Source: DASQDN01 sp035630195 (GTDB lineage: Bacteria; Acidobacteriota; Terriglobia; Bryobacterales; Bryobacteraceae). Taken from it: a stretch of DNA of 21,294 nt. The DNA is taken from positions 1 through 21,294 of the forward strand of contig DASQLD010000213.1 of the NCBI GenBank assembly GCA_035630195.1, read 5' to 3'. Of the stretch, positions 1 to 7,197 are shown in pieces (positions within the stretch are counted from its first letter, which is position 1; the number at the start of each line of letters is the position of its first letter). Position numbers and translations under genes: made by a program. The notes under the pieces are model-generated. The model saw only the letters and a list, made by a program, of their open reading frames with translations, searched no databases and had not been told where the DNA came from.

Positions 1-727
1 CAGTGATGTCGATCGTGCCATTTGCCAGCGTTGGCGCCGTCATTTGCCCGTTGCCGTCAAAGGTAATCGCGACCGGTGTCGCCAGCAAGTTGAAAGGCGT
101 ACCCGCGACCGCAGCCGAGTTTCCGCTTTCCTCGCCAGGAATCGATGCCTGCATTGACCAGGCGTCGGCCCCTGTCTTCGTGAAGGTCATGGTTACGACA
201 TGGCTGGCGCCCTTCGAGTCGACGACTTCCACGGGCGATTCCAGTTTATCGCCGATGGCGGCATCGGAGTTCAGATTGGCGAATACCGACATGTTCTCCG
301 TGATCTTGGGCGGCGATCCCTGCGGTGGGACGATGATATCCTTCAGCGTGGAAGAAAGAACGCGCTGACCGGTCAACGTCGTAACAGCGCCCGAGTTATC
401 CAGCTGAAAGCTACCGTCTCTGGTGTAGAACTTATTGCCCGCGTCATCCCGAACAACGAAGAAGCCATTGCCTTGCAAAGCGGCATGCAGAGGACCGCTA
501 CTCGCCTGTATAGGACCTTGGGTAAAGTTGCGGACGGTAATCGGCTGCGCGACACCCATGCCAACGCCGGTACCACCGCGCAGGTTCTCCGCAACGAGAT
601 CCTTGAACGCTACATCCACTGCTTTGAATCCTGTCGTGTTGACATTGGCCAGATTATGACCAACTGTCTCAACGGCGGTGGAATGTGCTTTGAGAGCGGC
701 TAACGCCGATCCGAATGAACTAGACAT
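1..727 (-). CDS. flgE: Flagellar hook protein FlgE, N-terminal part (cut by window edge)
   Basis: Structural subunit of the flagellar hook, polymerised outside the cell beneath the FlgD cap. The 242 visible residues begin MSSSFGSALAALKAH and carry the rod/hook N-terminal signature HNLANVNTTGFK, then GNGFFVV and YTRDGSFQLD, the conserved start of the D1 domain of the FlgE/F/G family. A Thr/Ala-rich D2-like stretch follows, and the reading frame is still open at position 1, so the C-terminal part lies outside. The start is ATG at 725-727, with a strong ribosome binding site (GAAGGAGA, complement of 733-740) at good spacing. It overlaps the end of flgD by 8 bp, so it is translated as part of a fliK-flgD-flgE operon. 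FlgE rather than FlgG/FlgF is preferred because it follows flgD and because separate flgF and flgG genes are present across the divergent promoter. Confidence 0.93.
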   Translation of the reverse strand, partial: MSSSFGSALAALKAHSTAVETVGHNLANVNTTGFKAVDVAFKDLVAENLRGGTGVGMGVAQPITVRNFTQGPIQASSGPLHAALQGNGFFVVRDDAGNKFYTRDGSFQLDNSGAVTTLTGQRVLSSTLKDIIVPPQGSPPKITENMSVFANLNSDAAIGDKLESPVEVVDSKGASHVVTMTFTKTGADAWSMQASIPGEESGNSAAVAGTPFNLLATPVAITFDGNGQMTAPTLANGTIDIT

Positions 728-1025
728 TTGTTTCTCCTTCTGGTTTTGTTTCGGTGAAGCGGTCTAGCGCCGCGGTGACCGTCTCGACTTGGGTGCGTAA
801 CCCGGTGATCTCTTCGCGAATACCCATCGTCTGTTCGAGCTGGCTGAACTGAGCGAGCTGAGTGAGAAACTCGACACCGTCTGCGGGGTCGAGTGGATTC
901 TGATTTTTGATCTGCGTTACCAGCAGTTGCAGAAAGGCGTCTTTTCCTTCTAATCCCTTCTTCGCTGCCGGGGCAGTTACGTCTGAAGCCGGGTTAACGC
1001 CGGCGGTGGGTGAGAAGTTCACCAT
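720..1025 (-). CDS. flgD: Short hook-capping protein FlgD (N-terminal domain only)
   Basis: Hook assembly scaffold that caps the growing hook and guides FlgE insertion. The 101 residues contain the FlgD N-terminal block: KDAFLQLLVTQIKNQNPLDP at residues 28-47, then EFLTQLAQFSQLEQ, followed by a helical tail. The usual FlgD is about 220 residues or more and has a C-terminal Ig/tudor-like half. That half is absent: the gene stops cleanly at TAG and flgE begins within it, so this looks like a genuine short form and not a frameshift. The start ATG (1023-1025) lies inside the last codons of fliK and is preceded by AAGGAG (complement of 1031-1036). The overlap at both ends implies translational coupling. 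Confidence 0.9.
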   Translation of the reverse strand: MVNFSPTAGVNPASDVTAPAAKKGLEGKDAFLQLLVTQIKNQNPLDPADGVEFLTQLAQFSQLEQTMGIREEITGLRTQVETVTAALDRFTETKPEGETNV

Positions 1026-2524
1026 AGATTCTCCTTGAACTCTTCTTCGGTCTGGCGCTTCCGCCTCTTATCCTGTTGCTCTTTCCAATCGGGTTCGCTC
1101 TGATGCTCACCGTGCCCGTCATCCGTTTGAGGCTGTTCTGCCTGCAGCAGGCCTGGTCCCTCGGATCGAGAGAAGGCAACGACGGCTCCCATAGCGTCAT
1201 CTGGACGAACATCGCCGAAGGAATTGATCTGCGGCGTCCAAGCCTCTGCACGAAAGCCCTCTGTGTCCAGAGCACGGGTCAGCTCAGGCAGCGCATTGGC
1301 CACGCCATTTGCGATCTGGGAGTCGCTACTACGTACACTAACGTGGAGAGACCCTGCTCGCTCCTGTAGTCGGACAGTTATGTCTCCGTTCGAATCTGGA
1401 ATTCGAACATCCATCTGCTTTAGGGGAATCCGTTCGCTTTGGAAGTGCTTTTCATCGACTACCAGCAGAGGGGGTCTTGGCGCCTCGAGGGTGGCCGGCC
1501 GCTCGGATTTGGCAGCAGAACTCGTGGTGGTCGCAACGTTCGCAAAGGGCGTGGCTTTGTCGATCGCGGGAACATTCTCCTGGGTAGGCGCTCTGGAGTG
1601 CTCGTCCTTGTCGCTACTCTCTGGATCGTTCTGCGAGGCCGTTTCGAATGACATGGAGCGCAATTCCGGAGCCGGAGCAGACGGCGGTTCGGATAATGCG
1701 ACTTCCCGCGCCGGCTGATCTATCTGTTTCGGCAGTGGCTCATTGGACGGCGCGACATTGGACGAAGCTACATGGGCTGCTACTGATTTCGGTGTAACCA
1801 GGGCTTCGAGGATCACCGGAGCGTCGTTTGATGGCTTGGCCGGTACATCAGGAGACTCGCTAAACACTGCAATCGATGTGGGTGTCGAACGTCCGAACTT
1901 TATCTCACTGACGTCGCCGGTATCGGTCACATTCGGCTTGCTGCTGTGCGGAAGTTCAATCGGAGCAGGAATCAGAATCGATGCAGGAACACCGACAATG
2001 TCGAGTCTCTCAGAGGACGTAGACACCACACTTAGTTCTTCAATCTCTTCCGGCTCTTCCTCAGAAGATTCCCATCCGGTCCTTGCAACCAGCGTCGCAA
2101 GGACCGGCGTCGCAAGGACCGGCGTCGCAGGGACAGGCGTTGGCGATTCGGTAGAAGCAGCTTCGGCGTCAAGCGGAGGCGCGACCTCCATGGTCGCGAC
2201 TGTTGCGTAGGCCGTTGCTACCTGATCTTGAGCTTCGTCCGCACTCGGAGGGGCGGCCTCCACCGATGAAAGAATCAAAGGTGGCGTGGTTGGAACAACC
2301 GGCGCTTCTTCTAAGACTTCGATCATTATTTCCGATGCTAGCGGCGGTTGTGGTTCCACGGGTACGGTCCCCTGGAACGCGGCTTCGCTCGCCAGAAGCA
2401 TTTCTAGAAATTCATTGCTAATAGCTTGCGAGCCATCATTGTTCATAGAACCCGTTGGGCTAGGGATTGCAGCGACGGCTGCCGTTGGATCTATCACAAA
2501 AGCGGGCAGCGCAAGAAAGTTCAC
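1019..2524 (-). CDS. fliK: Flagellar hook-length control protein FliK
   Basis: Secreted molecular ruler that sets hook length and switches export specificity. The 501 residues have the typical FliK layout: a long low-complexity Pro/Ser/Thr/Ala/Glu-rich N-terminal two thirds, then a compact C-terminal Flg_hook domain around residues 370-450 (DITVRLQERAGSLHVSVRSS, ANALPELTRALDTEGFRAEAW). The tail is highly charged (DKRRKRQTEEEFKENLW). The proposed start is GTG at 2524 (MNFLALPAF). No good Shine-Dalgarno precedes it, but a sigma-54-like element ends 14 bp upstream, so the transcript could be nearly leaderless. The next in-frame ATG is at codon 27. A 15-bp tandem repeat lies in the linker. It is the first gene of the fliK-flgD-flgE operon. 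Identity rests on the C-terminal domain and the context. Confidence 0.85.
   Translation of the reverse strand: MNFLALPAFVIDPTAAVAAIPSPTGSMNNDGSQAISNEFLEMLLASEAAFQGTVPVEPQPPLASEIMIEVLEEAPVVPTTPPLILSSVEAAPPSADEAQDQVATAYATVATMEVAPPLDAEAASTESPTPVPATPVLATPVLATLVARTGWESSEEEPEEIEELSVVSTSSERLDIVGVPASILIPAPIELPHSSKPNVTDTGDVSEIKFGRSTPTSIAVFSESPDVPAKPSNDAPVILEALVTPKSVAAHVASSNVAPSNEPLPKQIDQPAREVALSEPPSAPAPELRSMSFETASQNDPESSDKDEHSRAPTQENVPAIDKATPFANVATTTSSAAKSERPATLEAPRPPLLVVDEKHFQSERIPLKQMDVRIPDSNGDITVRLQERAGSLHVSVRSSDSQIANGVANALPELTRALDTEGFRAEAWTPQINSFGDVRPDDAMGAVVAFSRSEGPGLLQAEQPQTDDGHGEHQSEPDWKEQQDKRRKRQTEEEFKENLW
2076..2136. repeat. 15-bp tandem repeat with an 11-bp inverted copy inside fliK
   Basis: Three adjacent 15-bp units occur at 2092-2106, 2107-2121 and 2122-2136. 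The first two are identical (GCGTCGCAAGGACCG) and the third differs at two positions. In the fliK frame each unit adds five residues of the Ala-Thr-Pro-Val-Leu type. Just left of the array, 2076-2086 (CCGGTCCTTGC) is the exact reverse complement of 2097-2107, so the region could fold into an 11-bp stem with a 10-nt loop. The length is a multiple of three, so unit gain or loss keeps the frame. Confidence 0.8.
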
Positions 2525-2536
2525 GATTCGCTTCTA

Positions 2537-2552
2537 TGCAGGCCGGGTTCCA
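2537..2552 (-). promoter_or_regulatory. Sigma-54-like -24/-12 promoter for fliK-flgD-flgE
   Basis: Read on the minus strand, the 16 bases are TGGAACCCGGCCTGCA. Against the RpoN consensus TGGCACG-N4-TTGCA, the GG and GC dinucleotides are at the required 10-bp separation, and the other consensus positions differ at three places. The expected transcription start is near 2526, two bases before the GTG of fliK. Flagellar middle/late genes are commonly sigma-54-dependent. The matching element on the other strand raises confidence. Confidence 0.5.
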
Positions 2553-2624
2553 AATGTATTTACGTTCAAGAATCAGCATTTAGGGCTCTGAGCATGTCAA
2601 GTCTTTGCCGCTTGCGATGAACCG

Positions 2625-2645
2625 CTGACGGATTCCTGACGGATT
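2625..2645. repeat. 10-bp direct repeat, 11-bp period, between the divergent flagellar promoters
   Basis: CTGACGGATT occurs at 2625-2634 and again at 2636-2645. The centre-to-centre distance of 11 bp puts both copies on about the same face of the helix. The pair lies roughly 90-110 bp upstream of both predicted sigma-54 start points, a usual distance for an enhancer-binding activator. A role as a shared operator is an inference. Confidence 0.5.
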
Positions 2646-2695
2646 GGGCTGTATGAAGACCAGCTATCTTTGAGTGAATACATCATCTTGCACTT

Positions 2696-2711
2696 TGGTT
2701 CGCAGCTTGCA
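2696..2711 (+). promoter_or_regulatory. Sigma-54-like -24/-12 promoter for flgFGAHIJ
   Basis: The bases TGGTTCGCAGCTTGCA match TGGCACG-N4-TTGCA at all but two informative positions, with GG at 2697-2698 and GC at 2709-2710 in the correct phase. The expected start of transcription is near 2722, two bases before the ATG of flgF at 2724. The flanking heptamers ATGTATT (2554-2560) and AATACAT (2677-2683) form a long-range inverted pair around the region. Confidence 0.55.
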
Positions 2712-2723
2712 ATGGCCGAGTGC

Positions 2724-3443
2724 ATGGATCCAATCGCTACGACCGCCGCAAGCGGAATGCGGGCGCGCATGGAATCGCTCGACATGCTTGCGAACAACAT
2801 CGCGAACGCATCGACCGCCGGATACAAAGTCGATCGCGAGTTCTACTCTCTTTATAGCGACGCGATGGCAGACGATAACGTGCTTTCTCCGGTCATTGAA
2901 AAGCCGTGGACGGATTTCTCGCAAGGAACTCTGCAGGTCACGGGCAAACCACTCGACCTAGCACTGAACGGAACTGGGTTCTTCGCCGTCAATAGTCCGT
3001 CAGGTACGTTGTACACGAGAAATGGGTCCTTTCAGACAGCGCCATCGGGCAATGTCGTCACAGCGGAAGGATACGCCCTTCTGCTCACTGGAGGCGTGCC
3101 GCTCCGATCGCAGTCCAGCAGCCCGATGGAGATTGGAGCTGACGGCAGTGTAAAGCAGGGCGGTATTGTGCTTGGGCGACTGGAGTTGGTCGACTTCGCG
3201 GTAGGCGCGCTAACAAAGCAGGGAGCGAGTTTGTTCGGACCTGTCGGTGGCGCCACTCCAAAAGCTGCGATTAGCACTCAAGTACATCAAGGCAAACTCG
3301 AAGGTTCGAACGTTCCAAGTGCTGAGTCCGCCGTAAGACTCGTCAGCGTGATGCGGCACTTCGAGATGCTTCAGAAAACAATCACAATCGGCAGCGAGAT
3401 GAACCGTCGCGCCATCGAAGAAGTCGCCCGCGTCGGGCAATAG
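2724..3443 (+). CDS. flgF: Flagellar basal-body rod protein FlgF
   Basis: Proximal rod subunit of the periplasmic drive shaft. The 239 residues begin MDPIATTAASGMRARMESLDMLANNIANASTAGYK in family style. They include the flagellar rod N-terminal helix, the GTGFFAV and YTRNGSF blocks, and a C-terminal LEGSNVPSAESAVRLVSVMRHFEMLQKTI helix, which pairs with the N-terminal helix in assembled rods. The reading frame is open upstream to a TTG at 2670, and an ATG lies at 2712. I chose 2724 because MDP is the usual family start and because the sigma-54 element overlaps the earlier codons. No Shine-Dalgarno is visible. It is the first gene of flgF-G-A-H-I-J, 12 bp before flgG. Assignment as FlgF rather than a second FlgG rests on the shorter length and the order. 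Confidence 0.88.
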   Translation: MDPIATTAASGMRARMESLDMLANNIANASTAGYKVDREFYSLYSDAMADDNVLSPVIEKPWTDFSQGTLQVTGKPLDLALNGTGFFAVNSPSGTLYTRNGSFQTAPSGNVVTAEGYALLLTGGVPLRSQSSSPMEIGADGSVKQGGIVLGRLELVDFAVGALTKQGASLFGPVGGATPKAAISTQVHQGKLEGSNVPSAESAVRLVSVMRHFEMLQKTITIGSEMNRRAIEEVARVGQ

Positions 3444-3455
3444 AGAGGAATAACT

Positions 3456-4247
3456 ATGATTCGCGCACTTTATAGCGCTGCCAGCGGCATGACCGCTCAG
3501 CAAACGAACGTGGACAACATTTCACACAACCTCGCGAACGCGAACACAACGGGCTTCAAAGCTCGCCGCGCGCAGTTTCAGGATCTGCTGTACCAGAATC
3601 TAGTCCAGCCGGGCGCCTCGGCAACACAGCAAACCGCCGTACCTACCGGCCTTCAAGTGGGTCTTGGAGCACGCGCCGCTTCAAACGAGATTGTTTTCTC
3701 TCAGGGAAGCTTTACGCAAACCAGCAATCCCTATGACCTCGTCGTGCAAGGCCGCGGCTTCTTCCAGGTGCGTACGCCCTCGGGAGAACTCGCCTATACA
3801 CGCGACGGAGCATTTCACCTGGACCGTGATGGCAACCTTGTAACACTCGATGGCAATGCGGTTGAGCCATCTGTGACGATCCCGAAGGAAGCGCAAGCAG
3901 TTTCGATCGGAGCCGACGGCACGATCACCTACACGCTGGCTGGGCAAACGCAGTCGCAGCAAGCCGGTCAGATCCTTCTGGCCGATTTCCAGAATGCGTC
4001 AGGACTTGAGAGCATGGGCCGCAACCTATACAAGCCAACTTCGGCTTCCGGCGATCCTGTCGTAGGCACTCCGGGCGGACAGGAAGGCATCGGTTCTCTG
4101 CTTCAGGGCTATCTAGAAGGTTCAAACGTCAGCGTCGTTGAAGAGTTTATCAACTTGATCGTGAGCCAGCGCGCATACGAGGCAAACTCCAAGGTTGTCA
4201 AAGCTGCCGACGAGATGTACCAGCAAGTCAACAATCTTACGCGATGA
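3456..4247 (+). CDS. flgG: Flagellar distal rod protein FlgG
   Basis: Subunit of the distal rod that links the proximal rod to the hook. The 263 residues are the normal length for FlgG. Clear family blocks are MIRALYSAASGMTAQQ at the start, HNLANANTTGFKARRAQF (about 28-45), the FlgG-type VGLGARAASNEIVFSQGSF (about 67-85), GRGFFQVRTPSGELAYTRDGAF, and the C-terminal EGSNVSVVEEFINLIVSQRAYEANSKVVKAADEM. The ATG at 3456 is preceded by a good ribosome site (GAGAGGAA, 3443-3450). The stop overlaps the start of flgA as ATGA (4244-4247), indicating coupled translation. Confidence 0.96.
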   Translation: MIRALYSAASGMTAQQTNVDNISHNLANANTTGFKARRAQFQDLLYQNLVQPGASATQQTAVPTGLQVGLGARAASNEIVFSQGSFTQTSNPYDLVVQGRGFFQVRTPSGELAYTRDGAFHLDRDGNLVTLDGNAVEPSVTIPKEAQAVSIGADGTITYTLAGQTQSQQAGQILLADFQNASGLESMGRNLYKPTSASGDPVVGTPGGQEGIGSLLQGYLEGSNVSVVEEFINLIVSQRAYEANSKVVKAADEMYQQVNNLTR

Positions 4248-5077
4248 TCCCTCTGTTGTTCGCCTTAAGCTGCGCGCCGGTTGATGGCCCGAAGCTGCTG
4301 GCGAGGCATCTCGCCGGTGTCGTCGAGGAGTTCGGCTCCCTCCCGGCCAATACCGAACTCGGCTACGCCCCGTCACCCGGCGCCACCCGTGTCATCCACG
4401 CGGTCGAACTACAAAGCATTGGGCGCCGGCATGGGTTGAAGGTAGATGTTAATCCGGAGCCGGTCTGCTTTGAATGGCAGATGGCGCCGCTAGACGAAGC
4501 TCGCGTAATACAGGCGATGCGGCGGTCACTGCCCGAGGACGCGCAGATCGTTCTCTCTGAGGTGAGTCGCGTTGCCGCGCCTGCAGGAGACATCGTCTTC
4601 CCTCTCGATTCACTTAAGGCTGGACTATGGGCCGGATACATTCAGTACAGCGGAACGCGGCGCTTCAATGTCTGGGCTCGCGTTCGTGTGACCCTCAATC
4701 AGACACGCGTTGTGGCTGCCACTCTGATCAAGGCCGGCGAACCACTGACACCGGAACGCGTGCGCTTGGAGCAATTCGAATCTGAACCCGATCTAACTTT
4801 CGTTCGAACACTCGAAGAGGCATACGGTCGAATCACGAAAGCTCCGCTTGCCGAAGGGGCTCCCGTCATCGCGCGTATGCTCGGCTGGCCCGCGGCTGTT
4901 CTAAAGGGCGATACGGTGCGGCTTCACGCAAAAACGGGAGCCGCTCAAATTACAATCGAAGCTCACGCCCAGGCTAGCGGCCGTATCGGCGAGGTTATTC
5001 CCGTTAAGAATCCCACTAGTGGACGTATCATCCGAGCACTTATCAACGGCAGTGGGGAAGTCACATGGACACCATGA
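4244..5077 (+). CDS. flgA: Flagellar P-ring assembly chaperone FlgA
   Basis: Periplasmic chaperone needed for polymerisation of FlgI into the P ring. The 277 residues end in an SAF-domain region (about 160-277): TLIKAGEPLTPERVRLEQFE, then ITKAPLAEGAPVIARML, KGDTVRLHAKTGAAQITIEAHAQA, and IPVKNPTSGRIIRALINGSGEV, which is the FlgA C-terminal hallmark. The N-terminal half is divergent. The N-terminus MIPLLFALSCAPVDG is hydrophobic but lacks a basic n-region, and its Cys is not in an ideal lipobox, so the export signal is atypical. It overlaps flgG by 4 bp (ATGA) and flgH by 13 bp. Its place just before flgH and flgI fits its role. Confidence 0.88.
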   Translation: MIPLLFALSCAPVDGPKLLARHLAGVVEEFGSLPANTELGYAPSPGATRVIHAVELQSIGRRHGLKVDVNPEPVCFEWQMAPLDEARVIQAMRRSLPEDAQIVLSEVSRVAAPAGDIVFPLDSLKAGLWAGYIQYSGTRRFNVWARVRVTLNQTRVVAATLIKAGEPLTPERVRLEQFESEPDLTFVRTLEEAYGRITKAPLAEGAPVIARMLGWPAAVLKGDTVRLHAKTGAAQITIEAHAQASGRIGEVIPVKNPTSGRIIRALINGSGEVTWTP

Positions 5078-5766
5078 ATCAATCTCTCAGAATGTTTTTT
5101 ATAGTTGCGCTCATCGGCGCAACAGCAAGCGCAAAGAAACCTCAGGTACCCACGTCGAGCGCTCTCGATCTTTACATCCAGGAAGCCGGCCAACGCGCTT
5201 CGGTCAATCCGGCGACTTCCACGGGATCGCTGTGGTCGTCCTCAGATGCGCGACTTGGTGATCTGACATCCGATCTCCGGGCACGACGTATTGACGACGT
5301 TGTGACCATCATCGTTGCCGAACGGGCCTCAGCCTTATCGCGCGGATCGGTGACGGCGTCGCGCAAGGCAAGTGCAAGCGTTCAGGTGGATGGGGCGTTA
5401 GGCACTCGAACGACCGGATGGCTTCCGATTCTCGGGAACCTCGGGAGTGATCGTAAGCTCGACGGAAGTGGTGAAACAATTCGCGAAACAGAGCTAAACA
5501 CCATTCTTTCTGCCCGTGTAACGCACGTCCTTCCCAACGGCAACCTTGTAGTGGAAGGAACGAAGGCAGTAACGGTCAATTCGGAAACGCAGAAGGTCCA
5601 AGTGCGTGGAGTAGTTCGTCCCTACGATCTCTCGACCGGCAATGCTGTTCGTTCGGATCAGATCGCGATGCTGGAAGTCAGCGTGGCCGGGCGAGGTGTC
5701 ATTGCCGACGCCGTTCGTCAGCCCAACTTGCTCTATCGTTTATTGCTTGGGATACTTCCGTTCTAA
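5065..5766 (+). CDS. flgH: Flagellar L-ring protein FlgH (no lipobox cysteine)
   Basis: Outer-membrane L-ring subunit, the bushing for the rod. The 233 residues contain the FlgH core: LWSSSDARLGDLTSDLRARRIDDVVTIIV-type region at about 52-80, then ASALSRGSVTASRKAS, a central GSGETIRETELNTILSARVTHVLPNGNLVVEGTK block, and QVRGVVRPYDLSTGNAVRSDQIAMLEVSVAGRGVI near the end. The N-terminal signal (RMFFIVALIGATASA-KK) looks like a signal peptidase I substrate. There is no cysteine where canonical FlgH is lipidated. ATG 5065 is preferred because GGGGAAG (5054-5060) lies at proper spacing; a second ATG at 5074 overlaps the flgA stop. flgI starts 4 bp after the stop. Confidence 0.93.
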   Translation: MDTMNQSLRMFFIVALIGATASAKKPQVPTSSALDLYIQEAGQRASVNPATSTGSLWSSSDARLGDLTSDLRARRIDDVVTIIVAERASALSRGSVTASRKASASVQVDGALGTRTTGWLPILGNLGSDRKLDGSGETIRETELNTILSARVTHVLPNGNLVVEGTKAVTVNSETQKVQVRGVVRPYDLSTGNAVRSDQIAMLEVSVAGRGVIADAVRQPNLLYRLLLGILPF

Positions 5767-5770
5767 CATC

Positions 5771-6859
5771 ATGAAGTCATTAATCGTAGCTTTCTTCTTC
5801 GTGGCCTGTCTTTGTACCGGCGCCACTCGACTCAAAGAGCTCGCGGGAATTGAGGGCGTCCGAGAGAATCAACTGATCGGCTATGGCCTCGTCGTTGGAC
5901 TCAATGGCACCGGCGACAGGAGGCAGACGCTGTTCTCCGCCCAAAGCCTCAGTAATCTTCTTCAGCAAATGGGCGTTACTGTCCCGGCGCAAGCAATGCG
6001 CGTCAACAATACAGCGGCAGTCATGGTCACGTCCAGTCTGCCGCCGTTTGCGCGACCCGGAGCAAGAATTGACATAACTGCGGCAGCGATAGGAGACGCC
6101 ACGAACCTGCAAGGCGGACTGCTTGTCATGACTAGCCTTCGGGGCGTAGATGGTCAGATTTATGCTGTTGCGCAGGGTCCTCTCGTGACAGGGGGCTTTG
6201 TCGCAGGTCCTGGCGGTAATCGCCAGACGGTTAACCATCCGACGGTCGGGCGCGTTGCGAACGGCGCAACCGTTGAGCGCGCAGTTCCAACAGCGGCGTT
6301 CACGAACGAGGTCCGCTTACAACTTAAGCATGCGGACTTCACAACAGCGGCGCGCGTCGCCGAAGCGTTGAACCGCCAGTTCGGGGCGGATACGCCCGTC
6401 GCGCATGCCGAGAATGCGGCCGCCGTGACCGTAGCCATCCCAAAGCAGTTTGCATCCCGCCCGACCGAGTTCATCGCGGCGCTGGAGAGCGTGAGCGTCG
6501 ACGCGGATCGAATAGCGCGTATTGTCATCAACGAACGTACCGGAACAATCGTCATGGGAAAAGATGTTCAAATCTCTCCCGTGGCCGTCATGCACGGGAA
6601 TCTCTCAATTGAGATCACAACTTCATACGATGTATCGCAGCCTGCGCCCTTCTCGCAAGGCGCGACTCAGGTAGTGCCAAACATAAGCGTGGGTGTGAAA
6701 GAAGAGAAAGCGCGCAACCTCGTCATCAAGCAAGGCGCCACTGTTGAGGAGCTTGTCCGCTCTCTGAATGGCATCGGAGTCACACCACGCGATGTGATCG
6801 CGATTCTACAGAACATTAAGGTCGCCGGAGCTCTGGCGGCAGACATTGAGGTGATATGA
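5771..6859 (+). CDS. flgI: Flagellar P-ring protein FlgI
   Basis: Periplasmic P-ring subunit surrounding the rod in the peptidoglycan layer, assembled with the help of FlgA. The 362 residues match the normal length. A Sec signal peptide (MKSLIVAFFFVACLCTGA) is followed by the highly conserved block RLKELAGIEGVRENQLIGYG, then LVVGLNGTGD. Further family blocks are SLSNLLQQMGV, NTAAVMVTSSLPPFARPGARID, LQGGLLVMTSLRGVDGQIYAVAQGP, ERTGTIVMGKDVQISPVAV, and the C-terminal GATVEELVRSLNGIGVTPRDVIAILQNIKVAGALAADIEVI. The frame is open upstream through flgH, but ATG 5771 gives a proper signal peptide. The stop overlaps flgJ by 4 bp (ATGA, 6856-6859). Confidence 0.97.
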   Translation: MKSLIVAFFFVACLCTGATRLKELAGIEGVRENQLIGYGLVVGLNGTGDRRQTLFSAQSLSNLLQQMGVTVPAQAMRVNNTAAVMVTSSLPPFARPGARIDITAAAIGDATNLQGGLLVMTSLRGVDGQIYAVAQGPLVTGGFVAGPGGNRQTVNHPTVGRVANGATVERAVPTAAFTNEVRLQLKHADFTTAARVAEALNRQFGADTPVAHAENAAAVTVAIPKQFASRPTEFIAALESVSVDADRIARIVINERTGTIVMGKDVQISPVAVMHGNLSIEITTSYDVSQPAPFSQGATQVVPNISVGVKEEKARNLVIKQGATVEELVRSLNGIGVTPRDVIAILQNIKVAGALAADIEVI

Positions 6860-7179
6860 GTGATATTGGAAAGCTAACCACAAATCTTCCCGGACTCGAG
6901 CGGGAACAGCTAGCAAATCTGCCGCGCGATGGTGCAAAACTCAAGGAATCAGCATGTCAGTTTGAAGCGCTTCTGATCGGCCAGATGCTTCGATCTGCCC
7001 GCGAATCTGGGGGGAGCTGGTTTGGCGGTGGCGAAGATGAGGCTTCCTCGTCCGCCATTGGAATGGCAGAAGAACACCTGGCTCAAACGATCGCGGCGCA
7101 AGGGGGACTAGGGTTGTCGAGGCTGATATCGGACGGCTTGGCCCAGGACCAAGCACGACTCAAATCGAATCAAAAGTAG
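6856..7179 (+). CDS. flgJ: Rod-binding protein FlgJ, cap domain only
   Basis: Rod assembly cap. The 107 residues cover only the FlgJ N-terminal rod-binding domain: LKESACQFEALLIGQMLRSAR (about 30-50), then an ASSSAIGMAEEHLAQTIAAQGGLGLSRLI segment. The C-terminal peptidoglycan-hydrolase domain found in enterobacterial FlgJ (about 313 residues) is absent, as in many non-gamma bacteria. It is the last gene of the flgF operon, coupled to flgI through a 4-bp overlap. A lytic transglycosylase gene lies 650 bp further on, beyond fliS. Confidence 0.9.
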   Translation: MSDIGKLTTNLPGLEREQLANLPRDGAKLKESACQFEALLIGQMLRSARESGGSWFGGGEDEASSSAIGMAEEHLAQTIAAQGGLGLSRLISDGLAQDQARLKSNQK

Positions 7180-7197
7180 TTACGATTGTTGTTGAAC

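Noticed and set aside
200..703. 167-residue plus-strand ORF
   Set aside because: It lies opposite flgE, which has strong family motifs and a ribosome site; the ORF itself has no recognisable features.
1224..2210. Several plus-strand ORFs of 97-164 codons
   Set aside because: They are shadows of the low-complexity fliK linker on the other strand.
2570..2600. Sigma-70 promoter for fliK with a perfect TTGACA (complement of 2595-2600)
   Set aside because: The -10 at 17-bp spacing is GCTGAT, only 3 of 6 matches; the sigma-54-like element is better placed, although a second promoter cannot be excluded.
5642..5770. Longer N-terminus for flgI
   Set aside because: The extension runs through flgH and would bury the signal peptide; ATG 5771 gives a normal FlgI.
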